Below are positions 16,190-25,595 of a DNA stretch of 64,000 nt, piece by piece (within the stretch, counting starts at the first letter, position 1; each line of letters opens with the position of its first letter). This DNA comes from DATHZQ01 sp963823505 (GTDB lineage Bacteria > Actinomycetota > Acidimicrobiia > Spongiisociales > UBA5794), in contig CAWGLY010000006.1 in NCBI GenBank assembly GCA_963823505.1, positions 1-64,000 on the forward strand, in the 5' to 3' direction. The notes beneath the pieces are model-generated. The model did no database searches. It was not told where the DNA came from and was given only the letters and a program-made list of their open reading frames with translations. The translations under genes and the position numbers were made by a program.

Positions 16190-17352
16190 CTGCGGCTCCG
16201 CAGCTTCACGCGGGCTACGCGGCGACCCTGCACGCGCTCAGCGGTGAGGACGTGGTCTGCGAACTCGAACGACTCGCCTTCACGAGGAACCCGCCCCGCA
16301 AGCCCAAGCACGAGACCGCCGACGGTGTCCCATTCCTCCGCAGGCAGCTCGACGCCAATGAGGTCCTCGAGCTCATCGATATTGAGTCGGGCGTCCAGGA
16401 GATAGCCACCACCGTCGAGCCGCGTGACCATCGGCTCTTCTTCGTCGTACTCATCGACGATCTCCCCGACGAGCTCCTCGAGAAGGTCTTCGATCGTGAC
16501 GAGGCCGGCGGTACCGCCGTACTCATCGACCACGATGGCGAGATGCGCCTTGTTGGCCTGCATTTCGCGGAGCAGGTCGGGCACGAGCTTCGTCTCGGGA
16601 ACAAAATAGGCAGCTCGGGCGAGATCGCCACAGGCCATCGCATCCGACTTCTCGTCGTAAAGAGTGAGGAGGTCGCGGGCGTAAAGAACGCCGACGATGT
16701 CGTCGATACCTCCACCGAGCACCGGGATCCGCGACCGGCCCGCTGCGATGACGAGATCGAGCGCCTCGTCGGTGCTTGCCGCCGCCTCGATGCTGACCAT
16801 GTCGGGTCTCGGCACCATCACCTCACGGACGATCGTTTCCCCGAATTCGAGGACCGAGGTGATCAGCTCGCGCTCGGCGGCCTCTTCCTCGTCAGACTCC
16901 TCGGACTCATCGTCGTCGACATCGGATATCAGGTCCGCTGCCGCATGACCAAGCTCGACGGCGGGCCGCAGCAGCCAGGCCCACCGATATGCAAGGCCTC
17001 TCGGCCGGTTGCGCCCGTAGCTCCTCGGGAGCAGGTCTCCGGCAAACACCAGAACCACCCCCAGCAGCACGAGGATCCACAGCAAGGTCGAACCCGAGAA
17101 CATCCGGGTGAGCGCCCACGTCGCAGGGATGGCCGCCAGGACCAACAGTGCGGTGTGGAAGAGCCCTAGTGCCGGCTGGAGTCGAGGCCGATCGTCGAGC
17201 AGCTCGGCAACGACGGCGGCGCGGCGGTCTCCCTCGATGGCGTCGTGGAGTGCATCTGCACGAGGAGTCCGTACCAACGAAGCACCTGCGGCACGGATGA
17301 TTGCGGTCACGAAGAGCAACACTGCGGAGAACCCCAGGGCAACGCCCGTCAT
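16186..17352 (-). CDS. CorC/HlyC-type membrane protein with CBS domains
   Basis: A 388-residue CNNM/CorC-family protein. The N-terminal part has about three or four membrane segments (residues 3-22, 62-82, 88-106), followed by an acidic linker (DDDESEESDEEEAAE). A CBS pair covers about 170-300 (VMVPRPDMVSIEA, GRSRIPVLGGGIDDIVGVLYARDLL, AIVVDEYGGTAGLVTIEDLLEELVGEI). The C-terminal CorC_HlyC domain ends with RRVARVKLRSR. Family members are linked to Mg2+/Co2+ export or control of other transporters. Placement between ybeY and era is conserved in many bacteria. The annotation 'hemolysin' is historical. Confidence 0.9.
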   Translation of the reverse strand: MTGVALGFSAVLLFVTAIIRAAGASLVRTPRADALHDAIEGDRRAAVVAELLDDRPRLQPALGLFHTALLVLAAIPATWALTRMFSGSTLLWILVLLGVVLVFAGDLLPRSYGRNRPRGLAYRWAWLLRPAVELGHAAADLISDVDDDESEESDEEEAAERELITSVLEFGETIVREVMVPRPDMVSIEAAASTDEALDLVIAAGRSRIPVLGGGIDDIVGVLYARDLLTLYDEKSDAMACGDLARAAYFVPETKLVPDLLREMQANKAHLAIVVDEYGGTAGLVTIEDLLEELVGEIVDEYDEEEPMVTRLDGGGYLLDARLNIDELEDLIGVELPAEEWDTVGGLVLGLAGRVPREGESFEFADHVLTAERVQGRRVARVKLRSRR

Positions 17353-17813
17353 GGTCGACTCCGCCCGACTCGGGCCAGGTAACTCCGCTCACGCGCCTCC
17401 ATCTGCTCAGCCTCCACATCCACTACGTGGTCGTAGCCAAGCAGGTGGAGCAGGCCGTGCACCACCATCAACGCCATCTCATCATCGAACGATGCTCCTG
17501 AGGCGACCGCCCGCTCCCGCACCACCGGGACGGCAATCATCACGTCCCCAAGGGCCAGCGGGGGCCCGCCCGCCACGGGGAGCGAAGGAACGCCCGGTTG
17601 CAGGCTCTCGAGCGGGAAGGAGAGCACGTCGGTTGGCCCGGTCTTTCCCAAGTGTGCCTCGTTCAGCGCCGCGATACGCCCGGCGTCCACGAGAGAGATC
17701 GCGACCTCGGCGTCGTCTGGGAGCCCCTCCCCACGAAGGACGATCTCGGCCAGACCTACGAGATCCTCGGCTTGAAGAGGTTCATCCTGCTCGTCGAGGA
17801 GCTCGATCTTCAC
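17349..17813 (-). CDS. ybeY: Endoribonuclease YbeY (16S rRNA maturation)
   Basis: A metal-dependent single-strand endoribonuclease (154 residues) needed for 16S rRNA 3' processing and ribosome quality control. The zinc motif H-x3-H-x5-H is complete (HGLLHLLGYDH near residue 118), and the family N-terminal and SFPL segments are present (DVLSFPLES). Overlaps pgpH and corC by 4 bp on either side. Confidence 0.95.
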   Translation of the reverse strand: MKIELLDEQDEPLQAEDLVGLAEIVLRGEGLPDDAEVAISLVDAGRIAALNEAHLGKTGPTDVLSFPLESLQPGVPSLPVAGGPPLALGDVMIAVPVVRERAVASGASFDDEMALMVVHGLLHLLGYDHVVDVEAEQMEARERSYLARVGRSRP

Positions 17814-20500
17814 GAAGACTCCACCCGCGGTCCCGGGAATCCGGGATACGGGATTCGGGTGTGGTAGTACCCGACCAGCGCCTCGACGAGCGCCTTCTTG
17901 ACGTTGGTGAGATCGCCAAACGTGAGGTCTGAGGCATCGAGCTGGCCGTCTTCGAGCTTCTCGCCGACGATCGACTCGACGAGTTTCTGAAGGCTGTCGG
18001 CCGTCGGGTCCTCCTGCTGTGCGAGCGAGCGGGCCGCACCCTCGACGGCGTCGGAGATCATGAGAATGGCCATCTCTTTGCGCTGCGGCTTCTTGCCCTT
18101 GTGACGGAACAGGGAGGGATCGACGTAGGAGTCCTCCTCCATGGCCTTGTGATAGAAGTACCGCATCAGACCCGCGCCGTGATGCTGCTCGATACCGGCA
18201 GCCACGTCCGGAGGGATGCGGTACTGCTTCGCCAGCCGCAGCCCGTCGCTGACATGCCGCCGGATGATCTGGGCCGACTCGGCCGGCTCCAGCTCGTCGT
18301 GCGGATTGGACACACCAAACTGGTTCTCGATGAAGTACTGCGGGTTCTCGGTCTTGCCGAGGTCGTGATAGAAGGCGGCAGCCTGGGCGAGGAGCGGGTC
18401 GGCTTCGATGGCTCGTGCGGCACGGCCCGCCAGGTTGCCAACGAGGATCGAATGGTTGAACGTCCCAGGCGCTTTCTCCTCGATGAGGCGCAAAGCGGGG
18501 TGGTTCCTGTCAGTGAGGTCCAACAACGTCACGGTTGTCGTGACTTGGAACAGGTTCTCGAGGAAGGAGACGAGGCTCTGGCCGACCAGACCGCCGATCA
18601 GCCCTCCCAGAAACCCGAACATGGCGGCTTCCAGGGCAGTATCACCGCCGTTGAACAACCACGAGACGGCTGCAGCCATCGGAGCGAGCACGACCGCAGC
18701 CAGCAGCACGGCGACACGGAGCTGTCGCCGTGTCGACACGGCCGAGACGAAGGCCACCGGGGCGACGGTCGCGACCGCAGCGAAGATCGTCAAGGCGGGA
18801 TCCTGCGTGGTGATGGCCGTGAAGATCGCCATCGGGATGGCCGTGAGCAGCGCGGTCCTCGGGTCGTACAGGATGGCTGCGGAATACCCCAGCAGTGCCG
18901 CCGGCACCGCGTACGCCAGCAATGGGTTGTCCGCTCCGGGAAACGCGGCGAGGCGGGCGATCACGGCTGCGATCAGCATGAGGACGCCGAGCAGGGCGAT
19001 GTGCTTGGGCTGTGACCAGCGGCTCGGGGCGATTCGCCATAGGAACAGCGCGGTGAGCAGAACGGCAAGACCTCCCAAGAACGCCGCCGCCCTTCGGGAT
19101 GCTCCCGGTTCGGGCTCGAGGAGGCCCAGTTCTTCGATGGCCTCGAGCGCAACCGGCGTGATGGTCTCCCCGGCTTCGACGATGGGCTCGCCGGGCACAA
19201 ACGACTGCACTTCGTTCGGGACGGCAGCGGCGGCTGCAGCCCTGGCGGCCTCGGTGGCGGCCTCATCGACGAACTCGTTGGCTTCAAGCGAGAACGCCAG
19301 CACCTTGGCCGATGCCGCCTCGAGGTCTGCGATCTGGCCTGCATCGAGTGGTGCGGCGATGCGAGGAGGGTTGGAGACGATCTCGCCCTGCACGTCGCTG
19401 AGGTCGCCCTGCCGGATCCCCGGAGCAAGGAAGTCGGCGGACAGCTCGACGACCTGCTGTTCAACCGAATCGAAAAACCCATCTTCACCGGCTTCTACGA
19501 GAGCAAGGTGCGTGTCGTACATGTCCACGTAGACGGGGATCGCATCCAGCAACAGCGGGTTCTCCGCGCTGAGGTTCTCGATCTGCTCCTCCGGCGGCAC
19601 GGTGGTCGTCGGTCCGGCGGCCACCACAGCCTCGGTCGTGGACGTCGTCGAGGTCGTGCTGCTCGACGTCGTCGACTCCCCCTCGCCGCCACCTGCGGCC
19701 GGAATGACGAGGGCTGGAAGCAAGCGGCACCGCTGTTGCTGCAGGATCTCTCCGCCGAACCCGATGGCGGCTTCGACCAACAAACCCGTGCCGGTCTCAT
19801 CGACGCCCAGATCGCAATCTGATCCTGCCTCGGTGACCACCGCCGGATCACCCTCCACAACGACCGTGACCACATACGTGTCCGTCGCCAATGGGCGCAG
19901 CGACTGCAAGATGTCGGGATCAACCAGCACCCATTTCCCCTCGGTTGGATCGACCGCCACGCCACGACGCTCCGGAGTGCCGTCGCTGTCGAGGTCCTGG
20001 TCGTACGCAACCGTGACGACCGAGATGCCTTCGCCGAAGCGCGGGTCGATCGCCACCTCGTACGTCCTGGTGCGGGTCGTCTGGTTGTCGACCGTGACCG
20101 CATAGGTGATCTCGAACTGGTTCTCGGTCGCTGTTGTCTCGGGGTTGTCCGCCTCCAGCTCGAGGACGAGCACCTGTCCAGAGCCGAGCGGGGCCAGCCG
20201 CACGTCCTGGAAGAAGTCTCGAATCTTGGCCTCGGCGCGACTACGGGCAAGTGTGTCGGTCTCATACACAGGCTGTACGTTGTTGCGAGCCTCGGTCTTC
20301 TTCAGGTTGGTGGCGCTCTCGTCGACGATCTGGATGCCTCGGGTTGCGATGTACGTCTCCGGCGCCTCCTGCCCGACGCTGAGCACGGTTGCCGGAACTG
20401 CGTCTGCCCGTCCGACCACGAGGGCCGCAGCAACGAAGACCACGGTTGCAGCGATGATGAGGAGATTCAGCACCATCGGTTGGCGGCGAACCCAGTTCAT
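17810..20500 (-). CDS. 7TM-HD family phosphohydrolase (PgpH-like c-di-AMP phosphodiesterase)
   Basis: An 896-residue membrane enzyme. One N-terminal span (residues 11-30) leads to a large extracellular 7TMR-HDED-like domain (to about 470), then a block of seven membrane segments (about 480-690), then a cytoplasmic HD domain with NHSILVGNLAGRAARAIEAD, FYHDLGKTENP and the downstream His residues HVSDGL and EQHHG. Family members hydrolyse cyclic di-AMP. The extracellular domain includes a low-complexity Ser/Thr stretch (STTSSSTTSTTSTTE, about residue 275). It is coupled to phoH and ybeY, as in many Gram-positive bacteria. Confidence 0.92.
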   Translation of the reverse strand: MNWVRRQPMVLNLLIIAATVVFVAAALVVGRADAVPATVLSVGQEAPETYIATRGIQIVDESATNLKKTEARNNVQPVYETDTLARSRAEAKIRDFFQDVRLAPLGSGQVLVLELEADNPETTATENQFEITYAVTVDNQTTRTRTYEVAIDPRFGEGISVVTVAYDQDLDSDGTPERRGVAVDPTEGKWVLVDPDILQSLRPLATDTYVVTVVVEGDPAVVTEAGSDCDLGVDETGTGLLVEAAIGFGGEILQQQRCRLLPALVIPAAGGGEGESTTSSSTTSTTSTTEAVVAAGPTTTVPPEEQIENLSAENPLLLDAIPVYVDMYDTHLALVEAGEDGFFDSVEQQVVELSADFLAPGIRQGDLSDVQGEIVSNPPRIAAPLDAGQIADLEAASAKVLAFSLEANEFVDEAATEAARAAAAAAVPNEVQSFVPGEPIVEAGETITPVALEAIEELGLLEPEPGASRRAAAFLGGLAVLLTALFLWRIAPSRWSQPKHIALLGVLMLIAAVIARLAAFPGADNPLLAYAVPAALLGYSAAILYDPRTALLTAIPMAIFTAITTQDPALTIFAAVATVAPVAFVSAVSTRRQLRVAVLLAAVVLAPMAAAVSWLFNGGDTALEAAMFGFLGGLIGGLVGQSLVSFLENLFQVTTTVTLLDLTDRNHPALRLIEEKAPGTFNHSILVGNLAGRAARAIEADPLLAQAAAFYHDLGKTENPQYFIENQFGVSNPHDELEPAESAQIIRRHVSDGLRLAKQYRIPPDVAAGIEQHHGAGLMRYFYHKAMEEDSYVDPSLFRHKGKKPQRKEMAILMISDAVEGAARSLAQQEDPTADSLQKLVESIVGEKLEDGQLDASDLTFGDLTNVKKALVEALVGYYHTRIPYPGFPGPRVESS

Positions 20501-21489
20501 GACCGCCTGCCTCGCTTCGGGGAGTTCTCTTGCTCGAAGCGTGCATAGGCATCGACAATGGCCGCCACGATGCGATGCCGGACAACGTCCTTGCCGCTGA
20601 GTTCGACAAACACGATGCCGTCGACGCCGCGCAAGACGGACCGCACGACCCGCAGCCCGGACCGGCGGCCGTCGTTGAGATCGACTTGCGTCACGTCACC
20701 GGTGACGACCATCTTCGAGTTGAATCCCATTCTCGTGAGGAACATCTTCATTTGCTCCGGGGAGGTGTTCTGCGCCTCATCGAGGACGATGAACGCATCG
20801 TTGAGGGTTCTCCCACGCATATAAGCGAGCGGAGCTATCTCAATGGTTCCCCGCTCCATGAGGCGGGCGGTTTCGTCCGGCCCGAGCATCTCGTAGAGGG
20901 CGTCGTAGATCGGTCTCAGGTACGGATCGACTTTCGCCGCCAGATCACCGGGCAGGAACCCGAGACGCTCCCCCGCCTCGACCGCAGGCCGGCTCAAGAT
21001 GATGCGACGCACCGACCCCGACAACAGCGCCTCGATGGCGCAGGCCATGGCGAGATACGTCTTGCCCGTGCCTGCCGGCCCCACACCGAAGATCAGCGTG
21101 TTGTCGCGCACCGCGTCCACATACGTCTTCTGACCCAACGTCTTCGGGCGGACAACCCTGCCACGACCGACCTTGATCGCTTCGGTGAAGATGTTCGACG
21201 GCGAAGGGACGTCCTTGCGCACCAGATCGACGACTCGGTTGACCCGATCCTCGTCGAGGGGATGACCTTCCTGGACCAGGATGAGCAACTCGTCGAACAC
21301 CGTACGCACGGTCTCGGCGTCCGCCTGCGGGCCATGGATGTCGAGCTGATTGCCCCGCGCCACGATGCGCACCTCGGGAAAGGCCTCCTCGACCAGTCGT
21401 AGGTGCGCGTCGCGCTCACCCAGCAGATCCATGATCAGATGGTTGCTGGGCACCTTGAGGCGGATGTCCGTGGCAGGAGGAAACGTCAC
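20497..21489 (-). CDS. phoH: PhoH-like ATPase
   Basis: A 330-residue P-loop ATPase of the PhoH/YbeZ family. An N-terminal KH-like region (residues 15-75) precedes the helicase-like domain with Walker A GPAGTGKTYLA and Walker B FIVLDEAQNTSPEQMKMFLTR. It is usually encoded next to ybeY and thought to assist YbeY in rRNA handling. First gene of the coupled run leading to era. The GTG start at 21489 overlaps no upstream gene. Confidence 0.93.
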   Translation of the reverse strand: MTFPPATDIRLKVPSNHLIMDLLGERDAHLRLVEEAFPEVRIVARGNQLDIHGPQADAETVRTVFDELLILVQEGHPLDEDRVNRVVDLVRKDVPSPSNIFTEAIKVGRGRVVRPKTLGQKTYVDAVRDNTLIFGVGPAGTGKTYLAMACAIEALLSGSVRRIILSRPAVEAGERLGFLPGDLAAKVDPYLRPIYDALYEMLGPDETARLMERGTIEIAPLAYMRGRTLNDAFIVLDEAQNTSPEQMKMFLTRMGFNSKMVVTGDVTQVDLNDGRRSGLRVVRSVLRGVDGIVFVELSGKDVVRHRIVAAIVDAYARFEQENSPKRGRRS

Positions 21490-21613
21490 GACAACTCGTT
21501 CGTGCAGAGAAAGGAAACGTGCGTGCTCAAAAGCAGCAAGAGAAGGGGAGTATATCCAGGTTTCGCGAGACAGCGATAGTGCGTGTCCTGCATGGGCTGT
21601 TTCGCCGGTCCCT

Positions 21614-22279
21614 TCATTGATCGCGGCGCATCAGCCAAAGTGCCGTGGCGGCGCCTGCAAGGGCGGCGGTTTCCGTCCGGAGGACGTGCGGTCCGAGGTC
21701 GATGGCTGTTGCCCGAGCGGGAACCTCCCCTTCGGCGAATCCTCCCTCAGGCCCGACGGCCAGGGTGATTCTCCCGGCATCGAGGACGGCGGCGAAGTCC
21801 CCGTCCGCGTGCTGTCGAGCCACGACGAGCGGGCCTTCGAGCGAGGTCCAATCGGTCAGCCCGGTGATGTGGAGGAGATAGGCGCCCCGCGACTGCTGCA
21901 GCGCCGACTTCGCCCACGCCGCCGCCTTGTCGAGTCGTGGTGGCCGGTTCTGCCCAAACCGGGTCTGGAGCCACACCAGCCGTGCCACACCGAGCTCAGC
22001 GAGCTTCTCGACCACGAACCGCACCCGATCGGGGCTGTGCGGTGGAGCAACCGCCATCGTGAGCTGCGGCGGCGCCGCCACGCGACGCTCGTCACCACGA
22101 TGGACCGAACCGCCGTGCAGGGCGCCACTGCCCACCACACCGGTGCCGTCTGTGTACGAGATGGCACTGCCGTTGGACCTTCGCATCACGCGCTCGAGAT
22201 GGTGGAGCTCGGCTTCTGGTACCTGGATCTGGCGGCCCTCCCACGGACCTGGCAGATAGACGTGGGGGACGTGGGCCAC
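21614..22279 (-). CDS. rsmE: 16S rRNA (uracil-1498-N3) methyltransferase RsmE
   Basis: A SPOUT methyltransferase of 221 residues that methylates U1498 of 16S rRNA with S-adenosylmethionine. The N-terminal PUA-like domain includes HHLERVMRR; the SAM-binding trefoil knot has LAVGPEGGFAEGE and the C-terminal LGPHVLRTETAALAGAATA. It starts with GTG, 9 bp after the dnaJ stop. The dnaJ-rsmE pairing is common. Confidence 0.94.
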   Translation of the reverse strand: MAHVPHVYLPGPWEGRQIQVPEAELHHLERVMRRSNGSAISYTDGTGVVGSGALHGGSVHRGDERRVAAPPQLTMAVAPPHSPDRVRFVVEKLAELGVARLVWLQTRFGQNRPPRLDKAAAWAKSALQQSRGAYLLHITGLTDWTSLEGPLVVARQHADGDFAAVLDAGRITLAVGPEGGFAEGEVPARATAIDLGPHVLRTETAALAGAATALWLMRRDQ

Positions 22280-22288
22280 GGGGCGGGC

Positions 22289-23380
22289 TCAGCCGGTGCG
22301 GAAGCGACGCTTGCGTCGCTTTCCTGCAGGCGTTTCGCCTCGCAACGCGGCGTACGCCCTGAGCGCCTCCTCCTGTTCGGCAGTGAGATCGTCGGGCACC
22401 ACCACCTCGACATCCACCAGGAGATCGCCCCGGCCGCGGCGACGCAACCGCGGCATACCCTGCCGGCTGAGCCGGAACACCGTGCCGGGCTGGGTCCCCG
22501 CAGGAATGTCCACATCCATCGATTCACCGCCGATGAGCGGTACCTCGACGGAAGCACCAAGCGTGGCCTCGGCGAGGCCGATCTGGATTCTGTGGCGGAG
22601 ATCGTCACCGCTCCGGTGAAACCTGTCGTCGGCCGTGACACGGACCTCCACATAGAGGTCACCGCCGGGGGCTCCCCGCTCTCCCGCACCACCCTGCCCT
22701 GAAAGCCGTAGCCGAGTGCCGTCGTCCACACCGGGCGGGATCTCGACAGCGAGCACACGCTCCTCGTCGACGGTGCCAGACCCGAGGCATGTTTCGCATG
22801 GCTCGGCGATGACCTGCCCGCTCCCCCGGCACGTCACGCACTCAGTGACCGTCATCATCGACCCGAGGAACGTATTGCGGTTCACCTGCACACGACCCGA
22901 CCCACCGCACGTGGGGCATTGCGTGGGAGCGGTCCCAGCTTTGGCTCCGCCTCCGTGGCACACGGAGCAGCGAGAGGCAGCGGCAAAGTGGAGGTCCCGG
23001 CTGACACCCGCTGCAGCCTCATCCAGGCTCAGCTCGACGGTGACACCTACATCACGGCCTCGTTGTGGGCCACGGCGCTGCGTACCAAAGCCGAAGTCGA
23101 ACCCAAAACCGCCGCCGCCGAAGAGTTGCTGGAAGATGTCGTTGATGTCGACACCCTGGAACGAGCTGCCGAAGGTCTCGCCCCTGTCGTACGCGGCGCG
23201 CTTCTGCGGGTCGGACAGCACCTCATAGGCCTGGGCAATCTCCCTGAACCGCTCCTCTGCGCCCGGGTCACCCGGATTGGCGTCTGGGTGCGTTTCCCTG
23301 GCAAGGGTGCGGAAACGCCTTTTGATGTCATCCTGGCTTGCGTCACGTGCGACGCCGAGCAGCTCGTAGTAGTCCTTCAC
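22289..23380 (-). CDS. dnaJ: Chaperone DnaJ
   Basis: A full-length Hsp40 co-chaperone (363 residues) that stimulates DnaK. The J domain holds the HPD motif (ARETHPDANPG), a Gly/Phe-rich linker follows (FGGGGFGFDFGFG), and four CxxCxGxG zinc repeats (CSVCHGGG, CPTCGGSG, CVTCRGSG, CETCLGSG) precede the two substrate-binding domains. The GTG at 23380 begins the conserved KDYYELLGV; the frame upstream overlaps hrcA and was excluded. It lies 7 bp after hrcA, so CIRCE-HrcA controls both. Confidence 0.96.
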   Translation of the reverse strand: MKDYYELLGVARDASQDDIKRRFRTLARETHPDANPGDPGAEERFREIAQAYEVLSDPQKRAAYDRGETFGSSFQGVDINDIFQQLFGGGGFGFDFGFGTQRRGPQRGRDVGVTVELSLDEAAAGVSRDLHFAAASRCSVCHGGGAKAGTAPTQCPTCGGSGRVQVNRNTFLGSMMTVTECVTCRGSGQVIAEPCETCLGSGTVDEERVLAVEIPPGVDDGTRLRLSGQGGAGERGAPGGDLYVEVRVTADDRFHRSGDDLRHRIQIGLAEATLGASVEVPLIGGESMDVDIPAGTQPGTVFRLSRQGMPRLRRRGRGDLLVDVEVVVPDDLTAEQEEALRAYAALRGETPAGKRRKRRFRTG

Positions 23381-23387
23381 CGCAACC

Positions 23388-24389
23388 TCAACGACCGAGG
23401 CTGTCGCCGAGGTTGTCGCCAACCTCTTCCACGATCTTGATGGTGCGGCGGTAGTCCATCCGCATGGGACCGAGCACGCCGATGCGGCCAACGCCATGGT
23501 CCCCGGCATCGTATGGGGTGGAGACAACGGCGAGATCGACATCATCGACATCGATCTCACTGCTCAGCCGTACCGTGGTGTTGGTCGACTCATCCTCGAG
23601 CAGCCGCCGCACAGACGTGTCCTGCTCCAAGAGACGCAGGACGGTGTGGATGTGGGCCAGGTCTTGCCACAACTCCGCAAGCTGGGACGTGCCGCCGATG
23701 TAGACCTCGCGGGTCCCAGACGGCACCGTGGACAGCGCCTTGGCAACCGACTTGGCGACCCGCAACACTCCGACTGGGATGAGATCGGGAGGAAGAGTAT
23801 CGACCTTCTCCAACGCGGTGGCAATGCTCTCACGATCCAGGGCGGTGGCGAGCAGCCGCTCCGCCTCGCTCAGCTCGTCATCGGTCGGCGTGAAGCCAAG
23901 TTGGACCAGGTTCTGGCTGACCCGACCCGATGATGAGACCGTGACGGCAAGCAGTACTTCAGGACCGAGGGAGACCAGGTGGAACGCCCTGACGGACTCC
24001 GTCGCAAAGCCGGGACCGATGACGATCGCCGGGTAGTGGCTGATGTCGGAGAGCAATCCGGTCGTCTCCTTCAGCAGGTGGCCGAGCTCCCGGTAGACAT
24101 CGGTGAAGAAGGCTTCGATTCGTGTCCGGGTGGCCGCCCGTAGCCGAGCCGGGGAGGCGTGGTCGACGTAGAAGCGGTAGCCGGTGGGTGTCGGGATCCG
24201 ACCGGCCGACGTGTGCGGTTGCTCGACGAACCCATACGACTCGAGACGGGAGAGGTCGTTGCGGATCGTTGCGCTGGAGACGCCCAGGCCGCTTCTCTCC
24301 AAGACCGCGCTCGAGCTCACCGGTTGCCCGGTGGTGATGTACTCCTCGACGAGCGCTTGAAGCACGCGCGTGCGGCGGCTGTCCAGCAT
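23388..24389 (-). CDS. hrcA: Heat-inducible transcription repressor HrcA
   Basis: A 333-residue repressor that binds CIRCE operators and is stabilised by GroEL. The N-terminal winged HTH (LVEEYITTGQPVSSSAVLER, then SSATIRNDLSRLESYGF) is followed by the GAF-like HrcA dimerisation domain and a C-terminal GPMRMDYRRTIKIVEEV segment. A CIRCE element lies 9 bp upstream of the start, showing autoregulation of the hrcA-dnaJ(-rsmE) operon. Confidence 0.96.
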   Translation of the reverse strand: MLDSRRTRVLQALVEEYITTGQPVSSSAVLERSGLGVSSATIRNDLSRLESYGFVEQPHTSAGRIPTPTGYRFYVDHASPARLRAATRTRIEAFFTDVYRELGHLLKETTGLLSDISHYPAIVIGPGFATESVRAFHLVSLGPEVLLAVTVSSSGRVSQNLVQLGFTPTDDELSEAERLLATALDRESIATALEKVDTLPPDLIPVGVLRVAKSVAKALSTVPSGTREVYIGGTSQLAELWQDLAHIHTVLRLLEQDTSVRRLLEDESTNTTVRLSSEIDVDDVDLAVVSTPYDAGDHGVGRIGVLGPMRMDYRRTIKIVEEVGDNLGDSLGR

Positions 24390-24398
24390 GGTCGCAAA

Positions 24399-24425
24399 TT
24401 AGCACTCTCCTGGGGAGAGTGATAA
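24399..24425. promoter_or_regulatory. CIRCE operator (HrcA binding site)
   Basis: TTAGCACTC-N9-GAGTGATAA matches the CIRCE consensus TTAGCACTC-N9-GAGTGCTAA with one mismatch in the right arm. It immediately precedes hrcA on the minus strand. Confidence 0.95.
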
Positions 24426-24471
24426 GACATCAGACCACTTCCGGTGTGCCCAACCCGGGGCGCCGCATGAC

Positions 24472-25335
24472 TCACGAGCGACGGTGATCGCTCGTAGTGC
24501 CTTCAGCGGCAACGTTGCCGAAAGCAGCCAGGATCCGTACCTGGGTCGCGTCGACGCCGGAAACCACCTCTCCGGGGTCATGCGTCGACAGGACATGGAT
24601 GTACAGATTGCCGGAGTGGAGCTCCAAGGCGACCGTGCCGGGAGTGAACGAGATGCTGTTCATCAGCAATACGACCTCGGCGCGACTCTGCACCCTGAGC
24701 GGCACCGCAACGATCGCCGGCCGTAGCCGGCGCCGAGGGAGCCGAAGTGTCCAGACGACCTGCCAGGTCGACGAAGCGAGCTCGATGAGAAAGCGCTGGA
24801 AAAACCGCAGCGTGGCGACCGGGTGGAACACGGCGTAGGGCCACCGCGGAGAAAAACTGCGGAACCCCAACGCGACTGTGCCGGCCACGACGACCCCACC
24901 CACCACGACGTTGGGTCGCAGTGAACCGAACAGGACGATCCACACGGCGAACAACCAGGCAGCGAGCAACGGGCTGACACCTCCAGCGTGACGGATCGGC
25001 GCCGCAGCGGAAACCGGCTGCCTGGTGGCGTGCTCGCGGGTCGCCAGAACCTTTGGAGTCTCCGGATCGTGATACGCCGCCCGCGCCAGCAAGCTCATCC
25101 CGACAGGGCCTGTCAGGAAGAGAAGAGCGATCACGAGCAACAGCGTCAGCCCACCCGCCCATGTTCTGGATTCGGCGGCCGCGGCCGCAGTGGTTGCGAT
25201 GACCCCGACGGTCGCTGCCTTTGTCGCGGCGTGCATCCGGGTGAGCACGTCGGGCAATCGGAGCAGCCCGATTCCGCCCAGAGCAGCGAGGAGTGATCCG
25301 ACGATGAGCGCGCCACCAGCCAGCACATCGATCAT
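24472..25335 (-). CDS. Fused MrpG-MrpE subunit of Na+/H+ antiporter
   Basis: A 287-residue fusion. Residues 1-110 are MrpG/MnhG: three membrane helices and the conserved LLRLPDVLTRMHAATKAATVGV. Residues about 130-280 are MrpE/MnhE: two helices (LLAAWLFAVWIVLFGSLRP and following) and the cytoplasmic ELASSTWQVVWTL...MNSISFTPGT pattern. These are normally separate small subunits, with E placed between D and F and G last. Here the separate E is absent from its usual position and appears at the end joined to G. ATG at 25335 overlaps mrpF by 4 bp. The upstream part of the open frame is antisense to mrpF. Confidence 0.9.
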   Translation of the reverse strand: MIDVLAGGALIVGSLLAALGGIGLLRLPDVLTRMHAATKAATVGVIATTAAAAAESRTWAGGLTLLLVIALLFLTGPVGMSLLARAAYHDPETPKVLATREHATRQPVSAAAPIRHAGGVSPLLAAWLFAVWIVLFGSLRPNVVVGGVVVAGTVALGFRSFSPRWPYAVFHPVATLRFFQRFLIELASSTWQVVWTLRLPRRRLRPAIVAVPLRVQSRAEVVLLMNSISFTPGTVALELHSGNLYIHVLSTHDPGEVVSGVDATQVRILAAFGNVAAEGTTSDHRRS

Positions 25336-25595
25336 CGGTCGGTCTCCGCTTCGATATACCGGGCCACCACGAGCGTGCCCAGGAACGCGATGAGCACGAC
25401 GACTACCAGTATCGGGACGTAGGTGGTGTCCCCGCTCCGCACGATGTAGGCGCCCAGACCACCGACGCCGATGAAGAGCAGCGTGTCGGCTGCAACCATC
25501 CGATCGGCAACGGACGGACCGAGAATCAGCCGGATCAACGCGGCGAGCGCCCCGATGGTCAACAATCCGCCGGCAATGGTTGTGACGATCGTCAT
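25332..25595 (-). CDS. mrpF: Mrp antiporter subunit MrpF
   Basis: An 87-residue protein with three membrane helices, including the conserved LGPSVADRMVAADTL motif that identifies MrpF/MnhF. Overlaps mrpD (by 4 bp upstream) and the mrpG-E fusion (by 4 bp downstream). Part of the multi-subunit secondary antiporter that exports Na+ in exchange for H+. Confidence 0.93.
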   Translation of the reverse strand: MTIVTTIAGGLLTIGALAALIRLILGPSVADRMVAADTLLFIGVGGLGAYIVRSGDTTYVPILVVVVLIAFLGTLVVARYIEAETDR

